Shown here: piece by piece, positions 8,341-15,610 of the stretch | Layout: each line of letters starts with the position of its first letter | How positions within the stretch are numbered: the stretch's first letter is position 1 | Source of the DNA: an uncultured Veillonella sp. | GTDB lineage: Bacteria; Bacillota; Negativicutes; Veillonellales; Veillonellaceae | NCBI GenBank assembly: GCA_902477915.1 | Contig: CABSJA010000013.1 | Coordinates: forward strand, 1-47,457 | Length of the DNA stretch: 47,457 bases | Direction of reading: 5' to 3' | Made by a program: the position numbers and the translations under genes | Notes under the pieces: model-generated | Seen by the model: only the letters and a program-made list of their open reading frames with translations | Database searches by the model: none | Told to the model about the DNA's origin: nothing

Positions 8341-8370
8341 AAGCCTGCTTTGCAGGCTTTTTCTTTTTTC
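8341..8370 (+). terminator. Intrinsic terminator after secG
   Basis: AAGCCTGC at 8341-8348 pairs perfectly with GCAGGCTT at 8352-8359 over a 3-nt loop, followed by a T-rich tract interrupted by one C. Confidence 0.88.
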
Positions 8371-8389
8371 AGAATAAGGAGGTGAAGAT

Positions 8390-10753
8390 TTGAAGAAGAA
8401 AGTATTAGACTTTTATAAATCTATACAACCACATGCATATCATATTGAAGATGCTGCTATGGATAATCACATCCGAGGTGGTAAGGATCTTGAGATGTTT
8501 ATTCGTTCAGCAAAAATGCTTTCTCGAGAAGGAGTGCTAACATCTTCTCGACCTGATGTATATCAATATGCGGAACAACAACATGAAGAATATGAAGGTA
8601 TTTATAAGGGCTATCGTAAGTCGTATGGCTTTGTGATTATGCCTGAAGATGAAGATATATATGTAGCAGAACAAAATAAAGGGACTGCTATGCACAATGA
8701 TAAGGTTCGAGTTCGCGTTGTACCTTCTAACTATACAAAGCATAAACGAGAAGGCATTATCGTAGATGTTATTGAACGAGCTAATGAAACTGTAGTAGGT
8801 ACCTATGATCGACAACAACACTTTGGCTTTGTTATCCCTGATGATGAGCGTATAGGGACCGATATCTTTGTAGATTTAAAAAATACATTAGATGCACGTA
8901 GTGGCGCAAAGGTACTAGTCAAAATTACAAAATGGCCGGAAGGTGATAAAAAGCCAGAAGGTATTATTACTGAAATTCTTGGCTATAAAGGTGATGTGGG
9001 GCTCGATATTAACTGCATCATGGCGAATCATAAGATTCCATTTAATTTCCCCGACGATGTCATTAAAGCTAGCCAGAAAATTGATACTGTGATTCATGAG
9101 GATCCTGATCGTTGGGACCTTCGTGATGTACAAATGGTTACGATCGATGGGGAAGACGCAAAGGATTTAGACGATGCTGTGAGTGGTCGTAAATTGCCAA
9201 ATGGTAATTATGAATTAGGCGTACATATTGCAGATGTTAGTCATTATGTAACATCTGGGCAACCTATTGATAATGAGGCTTACAAACGTGGTACATCTGT
9301 ATATTTAGTTGATAGAGTAGTACCGATGTTACCAGAGGTTTTATCCAATGGCATTTGTAGTTTAAATGCTCATGAAGACCGTTATGCCATGACGTGTATG
9401 ATGGAAATTGATCATACTGGTAAGGTTGTACATTATCGTATTCGACCATCTATTATCCATGTAGGCCGTCGTTGTAGTTATAAAGAAGTGTATAAGGCGC
9501 TGGAAGAAAATATTATTCCTGACGATTTACAAGACTTTATGCCTATGCTTCGCGATTTAGCAGAAATCTCTAAAATTCTTAATGCAATGCGTCGTCGTAG
9601 AGGTGCATTGGACTTTGATTTTCCTGAGTACAAGGTATTACTTGATCATGATGGTACACCGTTGCGCATCGTAAAACGAGATCGTACCCTGGCGGAACGA
9701 CTTATCGAAGAATGTATGCTCATTGCTAATGAAACAGTGGCTACACATTTAGAACATACACACCGTACATCGGTATATCGTATTCATGAGAATCCTAGTG
9801 AGGAAAAACTAGATTTATTCCAAAAGGTGCTTAATTATTTAGGTCAAAACCTAGTTCTTAGTACTGATGGTGTGACACCACGAGATTTCCAAAAAATCTT
9901 AGATGTAGTAAAAGGGCAAGATATTGAGCAAGTAGCTCAAATTATGACCTTGCGCTCCATGCAGCAAGCTAAATATAGTACCAACAATGTGGGTCATTTT
10001 GGCTTGGCATCTACATGTTATACGCATTTCACATCTCCTATTAGACGATATCCTGACTTAATGGTTCACCGCCTTTTAAAAGCGGATATGCATTGGAAAA
10101 ATGACTATTCTAAACGCGATGTAGATGAAGCCTTCTTGGTGGGGGCTGTAGAACATTCTTCTTTACAAGAACAAGTTGCTACAGAGGCCGAACGAGATAC
10201 GGTAGATCTTAAAAAGACGCAATATATGGTTCCATTTGTGGGAGAAGTCTTTGAAGGAACTATTTCTAGCATTACATCCTTTGGGATGTTTGTAGAGCTA
10301 GAAAATGGTATCGATGGTCTTGTGCATATGAGCATGATGAACGATGATTACTATTTCTTCGATGAAGAACATTTTGTGCTCGTAGGTAAGAGAACTGGTA
10401 AAACCTATCACTTAGGTGAAAAGGTAACGGTTACATTAGTGAAAGCTGATGTAGAAAAGAAACAAATCGACTTTGTACTAGGTGAAGTTAATAATCTAAT
10501 GGCTATTCAAGAACAATTGCGCAATGGTTCTGACTATGCAAATAGTCGAGATAGCTTTGGTAGTCGTAAAGGTCGTAAATCTTCGGGCAAATCTAGTAAA
10601 AAATCTTCCCGACGTGATAGCAGTAAATCCGGCCATTCTAGATATGATACTTTCAGTAAAAAATCTGGTAAAGGCAAATCAAGTCGTAAGAAATCTAATA
10701 AAACATCGAAGCGCAATCAATCTAAGAAATCTAAAAGTAAACGTAAACGATAG
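8390..10753 (+). CDS. rnr: Ribonuclease R (3'-5' exoribonuclease)
   Basis: RNB-family exonuclease that degrades structured RNA, including mRNAs released by tmRNA and SmpB. It is 787 aa. The order is an N-terminal winged helix, two cold-shock domains (GYRKSYGFVIMPEDEDIYV and QQHFGFVIPDDERIGTDIFV), the RNB catalytic core with DGEDAKDLDDAV from residue 253, and an S1 domain at about 618-703. The last 70 or so residues are a low-complexity Lys/Ser/Arg tail. The start is TTG at 8390, placed by AAGGAGGTGA at 8377-8386; no ATG fits as well. smpB follows after 8 nt, so nuclease and tmRNA partner are made together. Confidence 0.96.
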   Translation: MKKKVLDFYKSIQPHAYHIEDAAMDNHIRGGKDLEMFIRSAKMLSREGVLTSSRPDVYQYAEQQHEEYEGIYKGYRKSYGFVIMPEDEDIYVAEQNKGTAMHNDKVRVRVVPSNYTKHKREGIIVDVIERANETVVGTYDRQQHFGFVIPDDERIGTDIFVDLKNTLDARSGAKVLVKITKWPEGDKKPEGIITEILGYKGDVGLDINCIMANHKIPFNFPDDVIKASQKIDTVIHEDPDRWDLRDVQMVTIDGEDAKDLDDAVSGRKLPNGNYELGVHIADVSHYVTSGQPIDNEAYKRGTSVYLVDRVVPMLPEVLSNGICSLNAHEDRYAMTCMMEIDHTGKVVHYRIRPSIIHVGRRCSYKEVYKALEENIIPDDLQDFMPMLRDLAEISKILNAMRRRRGALDFDFPEYKVLLDHDGTPLRIVKRDRTLAERLIEECMLIANETVATHLEHTHRTSVYRIHENPSEEKLDLFQKVLNYLGQNLVLSTDGVTPRDFQKILDVVKGQDIEQVAQIMTLRSMQQAKYSTNNVGHFGLASTCYTHFTSPIRRYPDLMVHRLLKADMHWKNDYSKRDVDEAFLVGAVEHSSLQEQVATEAERDTVDLKKTQYMVPFVGEVFEGTISSITSFGMFVELENGIDGLVHMSMMNDDYYFFDEEHFVLVGKRTGKTYHLGEKVTVTLVKADVEKKQIDFVLGEVNNLMAIQEQLRNGSDYANSRDSFGSRKGRKSSGKSSKKSSRRDSSKSGHSRYDTFSKKSGKGKSSRKKSNKTSKRNQSKKSKSKRKR

Positions 10754-10761
10754 AGGTATAT

Positions 10762-11232
10762 ATGGCGAAACAATCTAGTCCATCTCTTATTGCTGATAAT
10801 CGTAAGGCGCGTCATGATTTTAATATTCATGAAACCTATGAAGCCGGTATTGCTTTGACAGGTACTGAAATTAAATCCATACGTCAAGGTAAGCTGAACC
10901 TAAAAGACAGCTTTTGTCGCATTGATAAAGGTGAGCTCTTATTGTATGGCGTTCACATTAGTCCATACGAACAGGGGAACCGCTTTAATCATGAACCTGA
11001 ACGAACTCGCAAATTGTTGATGCATAAATCTGAAATCAATAAACTGCATGCTCAGGTTAAGGAGAAAGGATTCTCTTTAGTGCCGCTCAATTTCCATTTC
11101 AGTCATGGTTATGTAAAGGTAACCGTTGGTCTTGTAACTGGTAAAAAGCTGTATGATAAGCGTCAAGATATGGCAGAACGCGATGCTAAGCGAGATATTG
11201 CTAAGAGACTTAAAGAACAACAAAAATATTAA
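10762..11232 (+). CDS. smpB: SsrA-binding protein SmpB
   Basis: Binds the tRNA-like domain of tmRNA and places it in the empty A site of stalled ribosomes. The 156 aa show the family motifs ARHDFNIHETYEAGIALTGTE, the GKLNLKDSF segment and the basic C-terminal tail (KRQDMAERDAKRDIAKRLKE) that reaches into the mRNA channel. The start has GAGG upstream and lies 8 nt after rnr. Its RNA partner ssrA lies about 2.6 kb downstream at 13854. A terminator separates it from the biotin operon. Confidence 0.97.
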   Translation: MAKQSSPSLIADNRKARHDFNIHETYEAGIALTGTEIKSIRQGKLNLKDSFCRIDKGELLLYGVHISPYEQGNRFNHEPERTRKLLMHKSEINKLHAQVKEKGFSLVPLNFHFSHGYVKVTVGLVTGKKLYDKRQDMAERDAKRDIAKRLKEQQKY

Positions 11233-11239
11233 AATAAAG

Positions 11240-11268
11240 AAATCGAGTCATAATGGCTCGATTTTTTT
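11240..11268 (+). terminator. Intrinsic terminator after smpB
   Basis: AATCGAG at 11241-11247 pairs with CTCGATT at 11257-11263, and the inner bases CA/TG pair also. A run of seven T follows. It ends the rnr-smpB unit. Confidence 0.87.
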
Positions 11269-11300
11269 GTGATATTTGTCAACTTACTCTGTATTTTTAG

Positions 11301-11361
11301 TTGATAAATATGTATATTGAATTTATAATGTAAACAAAGAGTTGTGTTTGTGGTTGACATT
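11301..11361 (+). promoter_or_regulatory. Promoter overlapped by a BirA-like operator (biotin operon)
   Basis: TTGATA at 11301-11306 and TATAAT at 11324-11329, 17 nt apart, form a strong promoter. Overlapping the -10 and the start site is an interrupted inverted repeat: AATGTAAAC at 11327-11335 and GTTGACATT at 11353-11361, with one mismatch. Counting ten-base half-sites, the spacer is 15 nt. This sequence and spacing match the known Firmicute BirA operator type (TTGTAAAC...GTTTACAA). A bound biotinyl-AMP-BirA dimer would block transcription when biotin is plentiful. That is inference; the birA gene is not in the window. Confidence 0.75.
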
Positions 11362-11383
11362 TTCTAAGTAGAGGAGAAACATC

Positions 11384-11884
11384 ATGAATCAGAACATTCG
11401 GTACATTACTGAGGTCGCTATTTTAACTGCTATGATTACTGTATTAGGGGCTATTAAAATACCTAATGTCATTCCAGGTATAGAGTTTCAATTATCGGCC
11501 CCGTTGGCGGTAGCCATATGTGCTGTATTCGGATTTAAGAAGTATATTATTAGTGGATGTCTATCTAGTTTAATCGGCTTAGCGCTAGGTACTCAAACTA
11601 TATTAAATGTTATGATTGCTATGCAATTCCGTCTTATTGTAGGGTTAATCCTTTGGATGTGCCATAATCACTTAATCGGTATTATGATTTCAGGTCCAAT
11701 TGCATCTGCCTTAGCGCGGTTAACCTTGTCCGTATATATTGGTAAAGCCGCATTACCTATGGTTGCCTTAGCAGTGCCTGGTATGATTTTCACGGTTATT
11801 ATGGCTCCTGTATTTGTAAAGGTATTCCGTAAAATTCATAGTCAAGCACATCAAAATAACGTAATAAAAGGCAAGGTATCATAA
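11384..11884 (+). CDS. Putative ECF S-component-like membrane transporter of the biotin operon
   Basis: A 166-aa hydrophobic protein with about five to six membrane segments (for example TEVAILTAMITVLGAI near the N-terminus and LPMVALAVPGMIFTVIMAPV near the C-terminus). Size and topology resemble substrate-binding S components of ECF transporters, but I do not see the usual BioY signatures, so I do not call it bioY. It is the first gene behind the BirA-like operator and its stop codon is adjacent to bioW, so a role in bringing in biotin or the BioW substrate pimelate is the natural guess. The start has GAGGAG about 8 nt upstream. Confidence 0.6.
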   Translation: MNQNIRYITEVAILTAMITVLGAIKIPNVIPGIEFQLSAPLAVAICAVFGFKKYIISGCLSSLIGLALGTQTILNVMIAMQFRLIVGLILWMCHNHLIGIMISGPIASALARLTLSVYIGKAALPMVALAVPGMIFTVIMAPVFVKVFRKIHSQAHQNNVIKGKVS

Positions 11885-12615
11885 TGAGTGAATTATATAG
11901 TGTACGCATGCGTGCAGCACAAGGTGGTCCCCATGAAAAAGGGGGCCACCATATTTCTGGTGCAGAGCGTATCGTAAAATTAGATGAAGTTGGAGCCATA
12001 GCACGATCCTTAGCTGAACGTGCACTGCACCACAGCAAAGGAACTGCTGATTTTATAAATATTACAGTAGATTTAATTCCACAGGAGAAGATTTCCTATA
12101 TAGACTGTCTAAGGGTAGAGGAACATAAAACTGGTAGCATTCCTGAATCCCATCAATTGGCAACGGAACTTTTACAAGGTACCACTATTACTGAAACTGC
12201 TGTTAGAAAAGCTATCGGTATGTTAAAAAATTTAGATAGATCCATGCGCGGCGCTATGTTAGTGGATGCTATTTCGGGTGAACGCTTAGATGAAGGCAAT
12301 CGCGGTGTACGTGTGAGTCATATGGACTCCTTTGACTCTCATGCATTAGGTGACAATGAACATATGAGGGAGGCTTTAGTATTGGCCTCTAAGGTTCAAT
12401 CAACAGATGGTATTGTGGGCGAATTATGTTGGTCTGATGATCCAGATTATACAGTAGGCTATGTTGCTTGTAATGGCGTATACCATCGACTTCCTAATAT
12501 GAAAGAATTAGGGTCTAATATAGGGGGACGCGTTTTCTTTGTTCAATCTGATATAGATAGTGAAAGTGTAATTACGTATTTGGAGAGTGCTCCAGTACTT
12601 GTTCAACGGAGATAG
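11884..12615 (+). CDS. bioW: 6-carboxyhexanoate-CoA ligase (pimeloyl-CoA synthetase)
   Basis: Activates pimelate to pimeloyl-CoA with ATP, the first step of the BioW route to biotin. At 243 aa it has the normal length. Diagnostic motifs are YSVRMRAAQGGPHEKGGHHI and SGAERIVKLDE at the N-terminus, RGAMLVDAISGERLD around residue 120-135, and RGVRVSHMDS after it. Its start overlaps the end of the upstream membrane protein by 1 nt, and bioF starts 1 nt after its stop, so the three genes form one translationally linked operon. Use of BioW means that free pimelate is needed, made by the cell or taken up. Confidence 0.95.
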   Translation: MSELYSVRMRAAQGGPHEKGGHHISGAERIVKLDEVGAIARSLAERALHHSKGTADFINITVDLIPQEKISYIDCLRVEEHKTGSIPESHQLATELLQGTTITETAVRKAIGMLKNLDRSMRGAMLVDAISGERLDEGNRGVRVSHMDSFDSHALGDNEHMREALVLASKVQSTDGIVGELCWSDDPDYTVGYVACNGVYHRLPNMKELGSNIGGRVFFVQSDIDSESVITYLESAPVLVQRR

Positions 12616-12616
12616 A

Positions 12617-13774
12617 ATGTACGAATATTTTAAAGGACAATTAGATGCTAAGGTACAGAATCATAATCTACGAACCTTAAAAGAATACTGCCCTATTGAT
12701 GCAGTGCGAGTAAAACGAGATGATAAAGAATATTTGATGATGGCTTCAAATAATTATTTGGGCTTAACTTTTGATTATCGTGTCATAGAAGGGGCCCTGA
12801 AAGGGGCTCAACAATATGGAACAGGATCTGGTGGATCGCGCCTTGTATCTGGTACATTTCCATTATTTATAGAGCTCGAAAGGTCATTAGCTAAATTTAA
12901 GAATACTGAAAAAGCCCTTGTATTTAATACTGGTTATATGGCCAATGTAGGAACTATTTCTGCCGTAGCTGATAAGAATACTATTATTTTTAGCGATGCT
13001 CTAAATCATGCGAGTATTATAGATGGTTGCAGATTGAGTAGAGGGGCCGTAAAGGCTTACAGCCATTGTGATGTAGATGAATTAAAGTACTTATTAAAAC
13101 AAGCAGATCGAAATGTACGTAAGCTTATAGTTACAGATGGTGTATTTAGCATGGATGGGGATATTGCACCACTCGATAAATTATATGAATTAAGTCGTGA
13201 CTACAATGCTTTGCTGATGGTAGACGACGCTCATGCAACGGGAACTATTGGTAATGGTCATGGTACGGCTGCTTATTTTAATCTAGAAAAAGAGATAGAC
13301 ATTCAGCTTGGTACGTTGAGTAAATCTTTAGGTTCTGTTGGTGGCTATGTGGCGGCAAATAGTACTATCATAGATTATCTTGTTAATACGAGCCGTAGCT
13401 TTATATTTTCTACTGCATTATCTCCTGCTGATATAGGAGCCGCCTTAGCTGCACTACATGTTCTAAAATCGGATGTATCTGTTTTAGGTCGTTTACAAGC
13501 GAATGTAAACTATATGGCGGATCAATTACTTTCAATGGGAATTGATGCGACCAATGAAACGCCAATTTTCCCAATTCTAATCGGAAGTAATGAAGATACA
13601 CTTGCAGTATCTGATTATCTATATGAGTCTGGAATTATTGGAACAGCTATTCGTCCACCTACTGTACCTATTGGTGAAAGTAGAATTCGATTGACCGTTA
13701 CAGCAGCTCATAATAAAGAACAAATAGATTATGTATGTCATACATTGCATAAAGCGATGCAGACAGTAAGGTAA
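12617..13774 (+). CDS. bioF: 8-amino-7-oxononanoate synthase
   Basis: PLP-dependent alpha-oxoamine synthase that joins pimeloyl-CoA and alanine, releasing CO2 and CoA. About 385 aa. Motifs are ASNNYLGLT, GTGSGGSRLVSGT, VDDAHATGTIG and the Schiff-base lysine in GTLSKSLGSVGG (K236 in this numbering). The ATG at 12617 follows GGAG at 12608-12611; an in-frame ATG at 12587 lies inside bioW and is less likely. It completes the pimelate to 7-keto-8-aminopelargonate segment. bioA, bioD and bioB are not in this window. Confidence 0.95.
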   Translation: MYEYFKGQLDAKVQNHNLRTLKEYCPIDAVRVKRDDKEYLMMASNNYLGLTFDYRVIEGALKGAQQYGTGSGGSRLVSGTFPLFIELERSLAKFKNTEKALVFNTGYMANVGTISAVADKNTIIFSDALNHASIIDGCRLSRGAVKAYSHCDVDELKYLLKQADRNVRKLIVTDGVFSMDGDIAPLDKLYELSRDYNALLMVDDAHATGTIGNGHGTAAYFNLEKEIDIQLGTLSKSLGSVGGYVAANSTIIDYLVNTSRSFIFSTALSPADIGAALAALHVLKSDVSVLGRLQANVNYMADQLLSMGIDATNETPIFPILIGSNEDTLAVSDYLYESGIIGTAIRPPTVPIGESRIRLTVTAAHNKEQIDYVCHTLHKAMQTVR

Positions 13775-13808
13775 ATAAGAATGTTGGTCTAGTGAAGTTT
13801 TGGTTGAA

Positions 13809-13837
13809 TTGACAGCACTAATAAATAGGCTTATAAT
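13809..13837 (+). promoter_or_regulatory. Consensus promoter of tmRNA
   Basis: Perfect TTGACA at 13809-13814, 17-nt spacer, perfect TATAAT at 13832-13837. Transcription would begin about 13844, ten bases before the mature 5' end, which RNase P would then make. Confidence 0.88.
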
Positions 13838-13853
13838 TATGAGACCGACGCAC

Positions 13854-14195
13854 GGGGATGTAAAGGTTTCGACAGGGGTGCGTGTGGTATAGATAGCGAG
13901 TCGGCGTTCCATGAGGCCGTTAAACGGTGGGAAAACATTTAAACGCAGAAGAAAATTTTGCATTAGCTGCATAAGCTACGTCCCTCATACTTGTGCCTAC
14001 CAAGTGTGAATGGACGTCAAACCGTAGGCTGGCTTAATTCAGTTGTTCATATGAATTAGGCGAGACAATATGAACTGGGGTTGTGTAGCTTGTCTGTGAG
14101 CGGTAGCAACCTGAGATCTAAATCATAGACTGTGCTCGGAGAAGTCTATATGGCAACACTTCTGGACAGGGGTTCGACTCCCCTCATCTCCACCA
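13854..14195 (+). ncRNA. ssrA: Transfer-messenger RNA (tmRNA)
   Basis: Rescues stalled ribosomes with SmpB. The 5' end GGGGATG (13854-13860) pairs with CATCTCC (14185-14191), closing the tRNA-like acceptor stem before encoded ACCA (14192-14195). The T arm GACAGGGGTTCGACTCCCC is typical. The tag frame begins at the GCA at 13945 and ends with TAA at 13972-13974. It encodes AEENFALAA, whose last residues are the usual protease recognition end (ALAA). Length is about 342 nt. The mature 3' end carries an encoded CCA. A predicted protein frame across 14132-14317 is an artefact of this RNA. Confidence 0.97.
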
Positions 14196-14207
14196 TATTA
14201 AATATAT

Positions 14208-14262
14208 ATGCTAGTAGTATTGAATGCTTGGTAATAGTTTCTATACTACTAGCATTTTTTTG
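14208..14262 (+). terminator. Strong terminator after tmRNA
   Basis: A perfect 13-bp inverted repeat: ATGCTAGTAGTAT at 14208-14220 and ATACTACTAGCAT at 14243-14255, with T7 at 14255-14261. Confidence 0.88.
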
Positions 14263-14330
14263 TACACAAAAAATGATGAAAGTCAATAATTTTTATCATT
14301 TTTGTTGTATACAATGAATATGAATCTATT

Positions 14331-14358
14331 TAGGTTTTATCTAGGTTTTATCTAGGTG
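14331..14358 (+). repeat. Tandem 11-nt direct repeats upstream of RND promoter
   Basis: TAGGTTTTATC occurs twice head to tail (14331-14341, 14342-14352) and is followed by a partial third copy (TAGGTGG). The 11-nt period is one helical turn. The array ends about 18-23 nt before the -35 box of the pump operon. That placement would suit an activator or repressor of the OmpR type, which bind direct repeats; this is inference. Confidence 0.65.
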
Positions 14359-14375
14359 GAGGAGTATCGAAAAAA

Positions 14376-14404
14376 TTGACTTTGCCTATAGAATCCTGTA
14401 AAAT
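14376..14404 (+). promoter_or_regulatory. Promoter of the RND efflux operon
   Basis: TTGACT at 14376-14381, 17 nt, TAAAAT at 14399-14404. The start would be near 14411, about 58 nt before the adaptor ATG. Confidence 0.7.
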
Positions 14405-14468
14405 ATATAAAGATATTTATGTAATTATGACACATAGATGATTAGTTTCGTGTAAAGGAGTACAGATA

Positions 14469-15596
14469 ATGAAGTTCCGTTATTCCCGTATGTTAGCGGC
14501 TCTCGTTGTATCCGCTGTAATGGTTGCTGGTTGTGGGAGCAATCAACAGCAAGCAGGCGACGTGAGTGTCAATGCATACAAAATTACTGCAAGTGATGCA
14601 CAGGTAAACCAAACCTATGCTGGTACAGTAGTTGCAGAAAACTCTGTAGCTGTACATGCTCGTGTATCTGGTTACGTAGTTGAAAAATTTGTTAAAGGCG
14701 GGGAGCAAGTTGTAGCTGGACAGCCATTATATCGTATCGATTCTCGTCAATACGAAGCTACTCTTGCTAATGCAGAAGCACAAGCTGCTCAAGCTAATGC
14801 AAACTATAAAAATGCTGAAGTAGACCTTAATCGTTATGAAACATTAGCTCAACAAGATGCTATTGCGCAACAACGTGTAGATACACAACGCAGTACTGTA
14901 GAACAAGCTAAGGCAGCTTATGAAGCATACCAAGCATCCGTAAAAATTGCTCAAGATAACTATGGCGATACAATGGTATATGCACCGTATTCTGGTACAT
15001 TACGTATGGATGATATCGATATGGGTACATTTGTACAAGCAGGTTCTACAACATTAGTAACTATTGATTCTATCGATCCTATCTTTGTTGAATTTAGTAT
15101 GACAGAGCAAGAATATCTTGACTTCATGAAAAATCCAACTGGCGATGATTCCAATGGTCCAAATATTCAGTTAAAACTTGCTGATGGTGAAACGTATAAT
15201 CAACCGGGTTCTATTGTTCAAGCCGCAAAAAGTCTTGATCAATCAACAGGTAAGCTTGTGTTGAAAGCATCTTTCCCAAATCCTGATCATTTGTTGTTGC
15301 CAAATATGTTTGCTACAGTAATTTCTCCTGGTCAAAAAATTAAAAATGCTATTCTTGTTCCTAGTCGCGCTATTCTTCAAATCATGGATAAAAACTTTAT
15401 CTTTGTTGTAAATGCTGATGGTGTAGTAGAACAAAAAAGTGTTGAAATTGGCGGTACAAGTGGTAGCGATACAATTATTAAAGCTGGTTTAGCACCTGGA
15501 GACACAATCATCGTTGATGGTTTGACTAAGGTTAAAAACGGTGCGAAAGTTAATGCTAAATTACTATCCAAAGAACAATTAAAAGCTACAAAATAG
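14469..15596 (+). CDS. RND efflux periplasmic adaptor lipoprotein (AcrA/MexA type)
   Basis: Membrane fusion protein that links an inner-membrane RND pump to an outer-membrane channel. The N-terminus is a lipoprotein signal with lipobox VAGC (Cys22), so the protein is probably anchored by lipid in the inner membrane. Then follow a biotinyl-lipoyl-like half (VHARVSGYVVEKFVKGGEQV), an alpha-helical hairpin rich in Ala/Gln (about residues 95-160, coiled coil), the second lipoyl half (VYAPYSGTLRMDDIDMGTFV), and beta-barrel and membrane-proximal domains. 375 aa is the normal size. The pump gene follows after 14 nt. No outer-membrane factor gene lies beside it. Confidence 0.95.
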   Translation: MKFRYSRMLAALVVSAVMVAGCGSNQQQAGDVSVNAYKITASDAQVNQTYAGTVVAENSVAVHARVSGYVVEKFVKGGEQVVAGQPLYRIDSRQYEATLANAEAQAAQANANYKNAEVDLNRYETLAQQDAIAQQRVDTQRSTVEQAKAAYEAYQASVKIAQDNYGDTMVYAPYSGTLRMDDIDMGTFVQAGSTTLVTIDSIDPIFVEFSMTEQEYLDFMKNPTGDDSNGPNIQLKLADGETYNQPGSIVQAAKSLDQSTGKLVLKASFPNPDHLLLPNMFATVISPGQKIKNAILVPSRAILQIMDKNFIFVVNADGVVEQKSVEIGGTSGSDTIIKAGLAPGDTIIVDGLTKVKNGAKVNAKLLSKEQLKATK

Positions 15597-15610
15597 AAGG
15601 GGGCTAGATC

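Noticed and set aside
10524..10778. 84-codon + strand frame
   Set aside because: It is an out-of-frame reading of the repetitive Lys/Ser tail of rnr and the smpB start; no own ribosome site.
14132..14317. Open frame of 61 codons
   Set aside because: It overlaps the 3' part of tmRNA and its terminator.
13775..14468. Integrated element next to ssrA
   Set aside because: No duplicated tmRNA 3' end, integrase or change in gene type is visible downstream of the tmRNA.
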